From Leptidea sinapis (lineage: Eukaryota > Arthropoda > Insecta > Lepidoptera > Pieridae): 64,000 bases of DNA. Where the stretch lies: contig NC_066286.1 of assembly GCF_905404315.1 (NCBI RefSeq), positions 8,811,501 to 8,875,500 on the forward strand, in the 5' to 3' direction. The number at the start of each line of letters is the position of its first letter. The first letter of the stretch is position 1. The position numbers and the translations under genes are program-made. The notes beneath the pieces are model-generated. The model had not been told where the DNA came from. It saw only the letters and a list, made by a program, of their open reading frames with translations, and made no database searches. This document shows positions 34,499 to 43,524 of this stretch, piece after piece.

Positions 34499-34725
34499 TG
34501 TTTTTTTTTTTTTTTTTTTTTTTTTAACGAGGAGGAAATACATTTACGTACTACCCCTGTGCACTATGTGGCACAGGGAGTGTGGGACTCAACCACTTAG
34601 ACCATCTTCTACGTAGCTAGAAGTTGGCCAAGTTTGGTAATACCCACTAAAACCTCCTCGAATGCAGAGAGTTCCCCTTTTTGAGAGGTTCTCCCGGATC
34701 TTTGCAGGGCATTTCACCGGAGAAC
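34499..34725 (-). mobile_element. 5'-truncated telomeric LINE, 3' UTR only, copy A
   Basis: Minus strand: starts GTTCTCCGGTGAAATGCCCT directly after TTAGG repeats, includes GAGGAGGTTTTAGTGGGTAT, a CCCTGTGC and GCACAGGG stem-loop, and ends in a long poly(A) (T-run 34499-34526). Nearly identical to copy B. Orientation (element sense on the TTAGG strand) is that of SART-type telomeric elements; the family is inference because no coding part remains. Confidence 0.75.
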
Positions 34726-34780
34726 AACCTAACTTAACCTAACCTAACCTAACCTAACCTAACCTAACCTAACCCAACCT
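34726..34780. repeat. (TTAGG)n telomeric-type array 1
   Basis: About eleven AACCT units with two variants (AACTT, AACCC), between copy A and the poly(A) of copy B. Confidence 0.92.
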
Positions 34781-35003
34781 TTTTTTTTTTTTTTTACGAG
34801 GAGGAAATACATTTACGTACTACCCCTGTGCACTATGTGGCACAGGGAGTGTGGGACTCAACCACTTAGACCATCTTCTACTTAGTTAGAAGTTGGCCAA
34901 GTTTGGTAATACCCACTAAAACCTCCTCGAAAGCAGAGAGTTCCCCTTTTTGAGAGGTTCTCCGGGATCTTTGCAGGGCATTTCACCGGAGAACCTCGGG
35001 GAA
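34781..35003 (-). mobile_element. 5'-truncated telomeric LINE, 3' UTR only, copy B
   Basis: Same as copy A with a handful of substitutions (for example ACTTAGTTAG for ACGTAGCTAG), but its 5' truncation point lies about nine bases farther upstream (CCCCGAGG is added). Poly(A) = T-run 34781-34795. Different truncation points point to separate insertions. Confidence 0.75.
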
Positions 35004-35032
35004 AACCTAACCCAACCTAACCTAACCTAACC
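35004..35032. repeat. (TTAGG)n telomeric-type array 2
   Basis: About six AACCT units between copy B and the 3' end of the long SART-like element. Confidence 0.92.
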
Positions 35033-35111
35033 TTTTTTTTATTTTTTTATTTTATACGTGTGGAAACCCCCTCGGGCCGTCACCCCACCGGGGTTTTCGG
35101 TAGGGTGGTGT

Positions 35112-35128
35112 GTCGGAATCGAACCGAC
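35112..35128 (-). promoter_or_regulatory. tRNA T-arm-like stem-loop in the SART-like 3' UTR
   Basis: Minus strand GTCGG-TTCGATT-CCGAC: a five-pair stem with a seven-base loop matching a tRNA T arm, and GGTTCGATTCC fits the pol III B-box consensus. SART-type 3' UTRs are known to need structured signals for RT recognition; whether this is one is inference. Confidence 0.5.
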
Positions 35129-35354
35129 TAAAACCACACGGTGTACCATACCACGCCTTGATAGGAGGAGTCCGGGAACGGCGTTATTAACACATCCGGT
35201 ACTCCTCCTGGCGCGTGCCCGCGTGGGTGCGGGCACCATCTTCTATATAACTCTCAATTAGGCGGCGTCCAGGTACACGCGGACGTCGCCCCTTCGCGGC
35301 TGACCATTAAGGCGGGTGGATGGGTAAACCCGTCCCGTCCACCCGCGGCCACAC

Positions 35355-38084
35355 TCAGGTCGGCATGCGGCGTATATAAGCGCCCCTCCGCCGCCCGGTT
35401 CGCCGGCGACGGATACGGTCCGAGTGGACATCGTCCTCCCGAGCCCGCTCCGCCACCTCCTTCTGCGAGATGACATCCTCGCAGAAGGTCGCGACCGCGG
35501 TAAAATGCCTTTCGCTGCCAGCCATGGAGCGTATGACGGCCGGCAGCGAGAGATACTCTCCAATGACTGCAGTGAGGGCCCGGCGTTGCATTGCCCAAGC
35601 TGGGCATGCTGCCAGCCAATGCCGAGCTGAGTCCTCACAGCAGTCGCAGTGGTGACAGGCGGGGCTCGGTTCCCTCCTAGCGACCGAATGCAGATACTTT
35701 CCGAAGCAACCATGCCCAGAAAGCACCTGCGTCAGTCGGAAGGAAAGAGCCCCGTGCTGACGCCCTGCCCACTCGACAATGACCGGCTGGAGCGCCTCCA
35801 CGACGGCAAATCCAGCACGTGGAGCCTCCAGCCGGGACGACCATCAAGCTAGGATGGCTCGGCGGGTGGCCTTTTACCACTCGCCTACCTCTTCGGGCGG
35901 GGACCGACTGCCGCTACCCGCCCGAAATTCAGCCGTCCGCCGATTAACTTCGGCGAGCACCTCCGTTTCCAAGTCCCACGGGGGCGTTCCGGCCAACGCG
36001 CACGCTGCCTCCGTCGACACGGTGCGGTAACCGCGTATAACTCTAACCGCCATTACCCGCTGAGGGCGCCATAGGCGCGCCCTATTCTGGGCGGTTAGAG
36101 CCGCCACCCACACCGGTGCACCGTACAGTGCCATTGACCGTACAACCCCCGTGTATAGCCGTCTCGTAGCGACGCCCAAATTGGACAGAAGTCGCCCAAG
36201 GGCGGACGCAGCGTCAACCAGCCTTGGTGAAAGCTGGCGGAAGTGCTCGTCGAAGAGCCATCTACCGTCAAGGATCAGGCCCAGATACTTTATGTGGGCC
36301 TGAACCGGTACGAGGACCGAGTTCACCTCTATTGAGGCCCCGGGTGGTGGACCACGACGAGGCCCGTGAAACAAAAGGGCCTCAGTCTTATCCAAAGCCA
36401 CCCGTAAGCCCAACGCCTCGATGCGCCCGACTACCTGAGAGACACCTCTGGTAGCCAGGCACGCCGCCTCCTCAAAGTTTTTTCCCCGAGCCGTGACCAA
36501 GGTGTCATCTGCATAGCAGATGACCCCCAGCCCCGGGGGAAAATCCCCTCGAAGGACCCAGTCGTACCCCATGTTCCACAGGAGTGGTCCTAGAACAGAC
36601 CCCTGTGGCACACCGCACGACATGGGCCGACGTCTGAACAATCCATCTCGGTCCTCGTACATGACGGTACGCTCCTCTAAATAGTCTGCCACCAGCCGCC
36701 TCAGGTACTGCGGCACTCCGTGATAAAGGAGTGCTTCCCTAATGCAGCTGAGCGGCAGACTATTGAATGCGTTGGCGATGTCCAACGACACCGCCAACAG
36801 CACGCCACCGCAGCTCACTGCCTCTTCGGTCACAGCCCTCAGGCGCATTACAGCGTCGATCGTCGAACGCCCGGTTCGGAAGCCAAATTGGGCGTCCGAC
36901 AAATCGGGGCCAACCTCGCCCAGATGTCGGACGATGCCGGTAAATATCACCCCCTCAAACAATTTACCCGCCTCGTCCAGCAACACTATGGGCCTGTAGG
37001 CTGCGTCTACAAGCCGCCCCGGCTTCGACAAGAGAACCAGCTTCCCACTCTTCCAGCAGTCAGAAAACCGTCCGAACACCAGGCTCGCGTCGAACAGTTC
37101 CCTGAAGCGGTCCATCATGTGGTTGAGGGCTAAGGCCAGCACTTGGGCAGGAATCCCGTCCGGCCCAGGGGCGGTGTTCTTCGAACGTATTCGTAGAACA
37201 GCCGCCCCTATCTCCGCCTCTGTAGCGGGCGGAACGACTTCCCTTTCGGCCTCCCCGTCATCTCTGGCGAAAGGGGCCATCAACAGGGGCGCGTGTTGTG
37301 GGAAAAGGCCCTCAACCACTTCCTGCAGGAAGCTGGGCTGGAGAGTCTCCGTAAGGGGGGGGGGCCCTGTGCACGCAGCTTTTGTTGCGCCGCACGGTAT
37401 GGGCGACCCCAGGGGTCACGATCGAGACCCTCCAGCATCTCCTTTCTCTTCTCATCTTTGGCGCGGCATATGGCCAGCTTCAGAGTTTTCCGTGCAACTC
37501 GGTATTCCTCGTGAATCCGGTCTTCTTCCCCCTCATCGCGGTAATGCCGCCGGCTGCGTGTGTAGGATCTCCGGGCACGAATGCAGGCCGCACGGAGATC
37601 CGACAGCTCTCGGGAGCACCAGTAGACCTCCTTCCTTAGAGGCCCGTGACCTTGAACGGGGGAACTTTCCGGGGGAACCCCATGCTACGGATTTAGCATT
37701 GAAGTCCCCCAGCACTAAGACGTGCCCAGACGCAATTCGCCGTATCGAGGTTTCCAGGTTGCTCAGGAAAACCTCGAAATCGCTCAGACTCCGGTTGGGG
37801 GAAAAGTAGACACCATATATGGTAGTTCCCCCCCAATCAGCAGCAACATATCCCGTACCTTTGTCTCTTAGCGACAAGGGTGGGGAATGAGCTGCCGTGG
37901 AACCGACGATTGCCACAGAACCGTCCCGATCGCCCACCCAGTTTGGGCAGGGAGGAACATAGTAGGGCTCTGCAGGTACGGCAACACCAATAGACCACTC
38001 CGCCACGGTTTGCAGGAAGAGGTCCTGCGCACCAGCGCAGTGGTTCAGGTTCGTCTGGACAAAGAGGCTGGAGACTTGGTCCAT
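35355..38084 (-). pseudogene. SART-like ORF2: endonuclease, RT, zinc finger (broken)
   Basis: Starts at ATG 38084-38082, overlapping the ORF1 stop by one base. Endonuclease: VQTNLNHC, VAEPYY (catalytic E near residue 39), VLVLGDFNAKSVAWGSP (residues about 122-138). Right after this P (about 37670) the sequence jumps to the RT linker (RARRSYTRSRRHYRDEGEED), so the C-terminal half of the endonuclease, including the SDH catalytic block, is deleted. A frameshift lies in a run of ten Gs near 37355-37364. RT (37319-35874): NTAPGPDGIPAQV, DAAYRPIVLLDEAGKLFE, FGFRTGRSTIDAV, SLDIANAFNSLP, GVPQGSVLGPLLWNMG, ICYADDTLV (YADD), KYLGLILDG. Two in-frame stops (35876-35874 and about 35840) precede the C-terminal part (35801-35355) with CHHC-CC-H-x4-C finger (CHHCDCCEDSARHWLAACP). 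Confidence 0.88.
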
Positions 38085-38086
38085 TA
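38082..38086 (-). promoter_or_regulatory. TAATG stop-start junction between ORF1 and ORF2
   Basis: ORF1 stop TAA and ORF2 start ATG share one A. In Bombyx SART1 a UAAUG of this kind is known to couple translation of ORF2 to ORF1. Its preservation here supports the SART assignment. Confidence 0.85.
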
Positions 38087-39623
38087 ATGGTCCATTTCTA
38101 CAGCCTCCTCCACGGGCGACGGCGTCACAGGAATGTTGGAGGCAGCCTGGGCCGACTGGCTAACCCCTAATGTCTTCTGAGATGCACGTGGAGGTTTGCA
38201 TCCTCCCTGCCCCGTCTGATGATTGGCAGGCAAATTGCCAGCCGCACACGCTGCACAATGAGGGGCAGCAGAGCAATTCACCGCCTTATGCCCCGGTTGA
38301 CCGCAGCGGAAGCAGAGTCCACTGCAGTCAAAGAGGCTCGTACAATTAGCACGAGTGTGTCCCGATCCAAGGCATTTAAAACACCTCATCGGTCTCGCCG
38401 CCAGGCTTGTGACCCTGGCATTGACGAAACCGACTAGTATTTTGCCGGCATCTGCTAGGATTTTTGCAGCTGCCACTGGGCAGCTGACCCACACCGCACC
38501 AAGGCCTCCTTGACCGGGACGGATGGTGCCGACTCTTATATTCTCCGAGGAGCAACCCGTCCTCGACTGGATTGCCACTCGGACATCGTCGGCAGAGACG
38601 GAGTCGTCCAGACCCGAGATGCGCATCTCCGCGCATTTGGTGGGCCTGGCGACCCGCACTCCATCTAACTCCGACATAACACACCGCAGTTTCTGGGCGA
38701 ATGTGTCTGCGGTCTTTGCGCCATCGGCCCCGGGAAACTCGAGGACACGAGCCCCTGTCTGTGCGAGACGCAGGCGTGCACCTACGCTCCCTAATTCAGA
38801 CGCGAGGGTGTCTCGGGCCTTCTTGAAGACGGCAGCGTAGGTGAGACCCTTGCCAGCCGCCTCCGGCAGTACCGTCACCACTACAGCTGCCGATTTTGGC
38901 GGCTGTAGCTTTCGGGTCCTCTTAATTTTTGTGTTGACGGAGCAATCTGCTCTGGAGCAGACTTCGGCTGCTCCGGGTGCTCTGACCGCGCTCGTGGCCG
39001 AAATTGGGCGAATTGTGCGCTGAGGTCAGCGACCTGCTCCGTCAGGCGTTCATTCGCAGCTCGGAGACGAACCACGTCCTCTACGAGTGCGTCCACTACA
39101 CTGGAGATCGTCGCTGAGGAGTACTTAAGGGCCCTAACAAAGGGACTCTTAAGGTTTGTGGACTTGGTGGCCACTTTGTTGATAATGGCCACCGCGTAGC
39201 TCATCTTTTCCTGTATAATTGCCAGTTGTAGGCTCCCACTCTCGTGAATGCGGAACCCGCTGAGGCCGGGACTGGGGTACGCGACCGCCCTCTAAGGCTG
39301 CTTGCCACTTTTGGAGGCAATAAACCATGGGGTGCGTCACCCTCCTCTTCCCTCGAGTGACCCCTCTTGCGGGTCTCGGCTTCGAGCTCCGCATTCCCTC
39401 TCATTGTGTCTGATGACAGTGGTGTAGGAGACCGTCCTCTCAAGATCCCATCGACCTTCGAGCGGAGGCGCTCTGACTTCCGACTACCTCTCCGAGCGTC
39501 TGCTGGGGGCTCCTCTAGTAGAGTTACCTCAATTTCGTCGTCAGTCGACGAATTTCCGCTCTTTTCACCTAACTTCTTCCTCTCATTTGTTTTATTTGTT
39601 TTTTTATTTTTAGTTTGGTTCAT
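38084..39623 (-). pseudogene. SART-like ORF1 (gag-like), frameshifted
   Basis: Begins at ATG 39623-39621 (MNQTKNKKTNKTNERKK). The N-terminal part is charged and disordered with RSKVDGILRGRSPTPLSSDT. It runs in three frames: 39623-39201, 39204-38881 (with a coiled-coil-like RLRAANERLTEQVADLSAQF) and 38881-38084. The last part has two classical and one partial zinc knuckle: CFKCLGSGHTRANC, CFRCGQPGHKAVNC and CAAC, typical of ORF1 in R1-clade elements, which bind RNA and target telomeres in SART1. Ends EMDH then TAA at 38086-38084. Two frame changes near 39204 and 38881 make it a pseudogene unless the assembly is wrong. Confidence 0.82.
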
Positions 39624-40100
39624 TGTTGTTCCCACGAGTGGGAGAGAAATAGAGGTCGAGATCCGGGCAGAGATCCCCCAATACGCGGGCAAGCGTAAAT
39701 TTGTGCCCAACCGAGGGGTCCGCAGGTACCTCGGCTGGGAGTGCGCGTGCCTTGCACCAGAGCACGGGATTCGGGGTAATTTTTTAAAGAGGTTTTCTTC
39801 CTCACCGTCCGGGCGGCTAAGCCAAGATGGGCTTACTGACGGTGGTAGGAAAACTGGGTTCTCCCACCTGCACGGAGGCAGTGTCAATGCACACCGAGCC
39901 CGTCGTCGTTGCTCTACTACGAGCATCACTCTAGTCAGGCCACATCCCGCATAGTTCTTAAAGAAAGAACTAGTTGGGAGCAGCCTCCCTAAGTCCAGTT
40001 AGCTTCGCCAAGGTGCTGGATTGCACCCCAGGTACTGAGCCCATCCGCCACGACAAGGCGTCCAGACCCTGTGGGAATGGATGCCCACAGGTGGAAGGGA
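39624..40100 (-). other. 5' UTR of the SART-like element
   Basis: GC-rich leader between the TTAGG junction and the ORF1 ATG. An open frame covers most of it but starts without a family-like protein, so the ATG at 39623 is preferred. Confidence 0.5.
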
Positions 40101-40121
40101 ACCTAACCTAACCTAACCTAA
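40101..40121. repeat. (TTAGG)n telomeric-type array 3
   Basis: Four ACCTA units at the 5' end of the SART-like element. Confidence 0.92.
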
Positions 40122-42123
40122 ATGTACAAGTCGCATTCGAAACGCTTTCGAGTGAGCAACAAAAACGTATCTCTCCGCGGTTAAAAATTTTGAGAAATAG
40201 TATTTTTCTTAATTTCATAGTGGTGTTATACATCGTTAGAAGAATCTAACGATACCTCTTACGCAAGGATCGGTGTGGATAAAGTGACAAAAGTGCCGAA
40301 AAACCGTGTTTTTTGTCAAGTCTGTGTAATAAAGTGCGTGCGCTGGAAAAACTAAAGCGATACCCCAACATTTTTTGGATGTCATCGGCTGCACCTTAGC
40401 GTGCTGCATATTTTAAGACCTTTTCTGGATATTTACGACCAGGCATTCCGCTGTTATACAAGAAACAGTGCAGCACCACGTGGCACGTGGTGCCTCGAAA
40501 CGCAGTCACACCAAGCAGATATATATATATATATATCACTGGATGCGTCACGCCGAGACAAAGAAAAGGACATATCGCTTATAAATATCGAACGATTGGA
40601 AAAATTTTTATGACCAAAAAAAAAATAACAACTAACTTTAAAAATAACATTTATTGAAAATTTTTCAAAAAGTAAAGCGACGACCTATATATTAAAATAC
40701 ATCAAACGATTGCTGTCATTAAGACAAACGTTTTGACACCTTGGACAGATTTTTTGAGCCACCTGCAGCGATTTTAACACTTTACTACCGGAAACCACGT
40801 GGCACGTGGTCAGTGTTCCCGTGGGATTTGAACATCAAGCGATACCACGTTGTGAAGCCCTTATTATTTGAAGATCGTTGCCGTTTACAAATTGAAAATC
40901 CGACCATCCTGTGGGAAGCTAGCTCACCGAAACTGTTTTTATATATGAACATTATATTTTGTATATTTGTGCTTAGGTATATAGATATTTACAATTTTTG
41001 ACTTTGGAATCGTATTCCTTGAATTTTTTCGAGTCTAATGAGCCCAAACTCGATATATTTTGGAAACTCTTTATATTTTTAATTTATTTTGATTTTTTTC
41101 CAAAATTTACAAAAATTAAAAGAATTAAAAATTTTAAACGCCCAGGGGCGTTGAAAATAACACTGTTACCGCTAAAAATACTCATATTACCGGCATTTAA
41201 TTTTTTAACATAGTTTTGGCCATTTTTGAGTCTTTTTGCGGTATTTGTATTCAACCCCCAATTTTCAAAAAATTTATTCCTTATAATTTAAATAGTAAAT
41301 CCAAAATGCAATACTATTTGTGAAACTCTGTCTATTTATAAAGTTAAAGCTAATTTTTCTAAATTTATATATATTATAATTACTTCATAATAAATTTGTC
41401 AAAAATATCTGTTTCGAAAACCAACCGCACAAAAATTTGTTTTGCAGATAACTCGAAAAGTGCTAGAGCAAAAATAACAAAATTTTACCCCTTCCCTTCC
41501 ACCAACCAACCCCCCGCACAGCTGCACTTAGGTGAACCCCTTTGAACCCTCCCCGATCATTTTGTCGTAGTCTCAGCCCCAAAATTCCCTTTGGACTTAG
41601 AAAAATTTCTAGTGCCTTGGAAACACAAAATTAGCTGTAACTCCGGAGTTTCTCAACCGATTTTGAAGAGGGTTTCAATTTTGAATTTAGCTTCAGATAG
41701 AGCATATTTTATATATATATAATTTTTTTTTTTGGGTTTCTCATTCAGGAATACGATTCCATATTTGTAAACTTTTTCAAATTGACTATTATTATATAAT
41801 TTAGATATATTTAGTTTGTAAGTTATTTTTAATTTCGTTGTGTAGTATATTTTAATACCTCACTTAGACCCTTTTTATACGTGCCCAAGCTTGTTAGGCA
41901 AGCTAGTATATTTTTATCTTGACGTATAAAGAGTCTTTTGCTTTATATACTCAGCCCTTAATACAAGTGTATATATTTTTACTACGCACTCAAAGTTGCT
42001 GGGCAAGATTGTATATCTTTGAATTTAACGTATATAGAGTCTTTTGCCCTATATACTGACTTTTTGACACAATCTTATTATTATTTACATTTTTATATTT
42101 TTAAATTATAATAATTTTACACT
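40122..42123 (+). promoter_or_regulatory. Structured non-coding region, possible 5' UTR of the downstream LINE
   Basis: Two kilobases without a credible gene. Contains two palindromes built on ACCACGTGGCACGTGGT (40473-40493 and 40794-40810), and just before ORF1 an imperfect tandem repeat of about 115 bp (about 41876-41960 and 41984-42060) sharing GTATAAAGAGTCTTTTGC and GTATATAGAGTCTTTTGC. Tandem monomers upstream of ORF1 act as promoters in some LINEs; applied here this is inference. The left limit of the LINE is not defined. Confidence 0.45.
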
Positions 42124-43524
42124 TTGACACTCACCTCCAATATGTTTGGCATTAGAACCCCCCCAAAAAAGACAGATAGCGACAAATCGCCGCAAAGTGC
42201 AGGTCAATCGAAGTCAATCGTTAGAAGAAGTATTGGGAAATGGGAGGCTTCTACAAGCATTGCGAGTGAAAATTCCGCAACAAAACAGGCGGATACCTCC
42301 AAAAACAACCACTTCAACTGACTGCGACACAAAAAGAAGGACAAGGAGGTTCGGACCAACCAGGGATTTCCCCAGGCAAGCCCAAATCGGGAGACAGAAT
42401 GTCACAGGCTTGGGTCTGGGTGCAAAAAGCAAAAATGTGCGTTAACCAATCCCGAAACATAAAGTCCGATCTAAAACAAGGCATCATAATGGCGGTAGAC
42501 AACCTCTATCAACTACTGAAAGAAACAACATCCGCGAAAACAGGAGCAGCAGCAGCATCGTCACAGCTAATACCTCCACCAACACCAGAAAACAGGGAAG
42601 CGAAAAAAACAGTAACATCTCTCCTCTGTGCGCATAGCGAGATGATTTCTAAAAGCATGGCTCAAATAGAAGAGTTGAAGGAAAGGTTGGCAGATCACCA
42701 AGCCGCACTTGGGAGGGCAACTTACGCGAGTGTAGTAGCCGGAGAGAAAAAGGATAAGCTGCAAACACCAGTGCGTATGCACTCCCTAATAGTCAGCTCG
42801 AATAATGAGCAAGACACAGGGGAGAAAGTAACGGATAAGATTAGGCAGATAGTAAGGGCAAAAACGGAAGGAATAAAAATAGACAGAATAAGGAAGGCTA
42901 AAGATAGGAAAATTATAATTGGGTGTGAGGATAAGGAAGAGCTGAAAAAGGTAAGGGAAAATATAGGAGAAGAAGGGGGCGGGTTGATCGTAGAGGAAGT
43001 CAAAAATAAGGACCCACTCTTAATACTCAAGGGTGTATTATCCATTAATACTGATGACGATATAATAAGAGAGAAGTCAAAATAAGTATCTATTCCAGAG
43101 CCTCAAAAAAGAAGAGGATAGGGCGGAGGTTAGATACAGAAAAAGGACGAGGAACCCTCATGTTAATAATGTAGTCATCAAAGTATCCCCTACGATCTGG
43201 AGAAGAGCCACGGAGACTGGATTTCTACATATAGACCTACAAAGGGTAAAGGTCGAAGACCAAACCCCGCTAGTGCAATGCACGCGCTGCCTAGGCTTCG
43301 GACATGGTAAGCGCTTCTGTAGGGAATCGACTGAGTTGTGCAGCCACTGTGGCGGTCCACATCTTCGTACAGAGTGCGCTGATCGCCTTGCGGGTATCCC
43401 ACCTAAATGTCAAAATTGTTCCAAAGAAAAACATGAGAATGTGGAACATAATGCATTTAGTTTGGATTGCCCCCTACGCCGTAAATGGGACAAACTCGCC
43501 AGATCAACTGTGGCATACTGCTGA
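42124..43524 (+). pseudogene. LINE ORF1 (gag-like) with three zinc knuckles
   Basis: Starts MTLTSNMFGIRTPPKKTDSD in frame 1, passes by a one-base indel (about 42270-42320) into the frame that runs SGDRMSQAWVWVQKAKMCVN to 43085, and by another indel near 43070 returns to frame 1, ending at TGA 43522-43524. It has a coiled-coil-like segment (SEMISKSMAQIEELKERLAD), an RNA-binding-like middle, and three C-terminal knuckles: CTRCLGFGHGKRFC, CSHCGGPHLRTEC and CQNCSKEKHENVEH. This layout is standard for ORF1 of R1/I-group LINEs. Two indels break it. Confidence 0.85.

Larger units (their letters stand above)
35033..40100 (-). mobile_element. SART-like telomeric non-LTR retrotransposon, degraded
   Basis: 5.07-kb element read from 40100 to 35033. 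5' end CCCTTCCACCTGTGGGCATC follows TTAGG repeats; 3' end is A-rich (plus-strand TTTTTTTTATTTTTTTATTT) and is again followed by TTAGG repeats. Between lie a 5' UTR, ORF1 with zinc knuckles, a TAATG stop-start junction, and ORF2 with endonuclease, RT and a C-terminal zinc finger. GC content and codon use are clearly higher than the flanks. Sense strand on TTAGG and the TAATG junction are features of SART-type elements of the R1 clade; TRAS elements lie the other way. Frameshifts, stops and an endonuclease deletion make it inactive. About 1.5 kb shorter than a typical SART1. Confidence 0.85.

Noticed and set aside
35058..39954. Several long plus-strand open frames opposite the SART-like element (for example 36720-37133, 37117-37809, 39367-39954)
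   Set aside because: They mirror the GC-rich minus-strand ORFs and show no domain; the minus-strand frames carry all RT, endonuclease and zinc-knuckle motifs.
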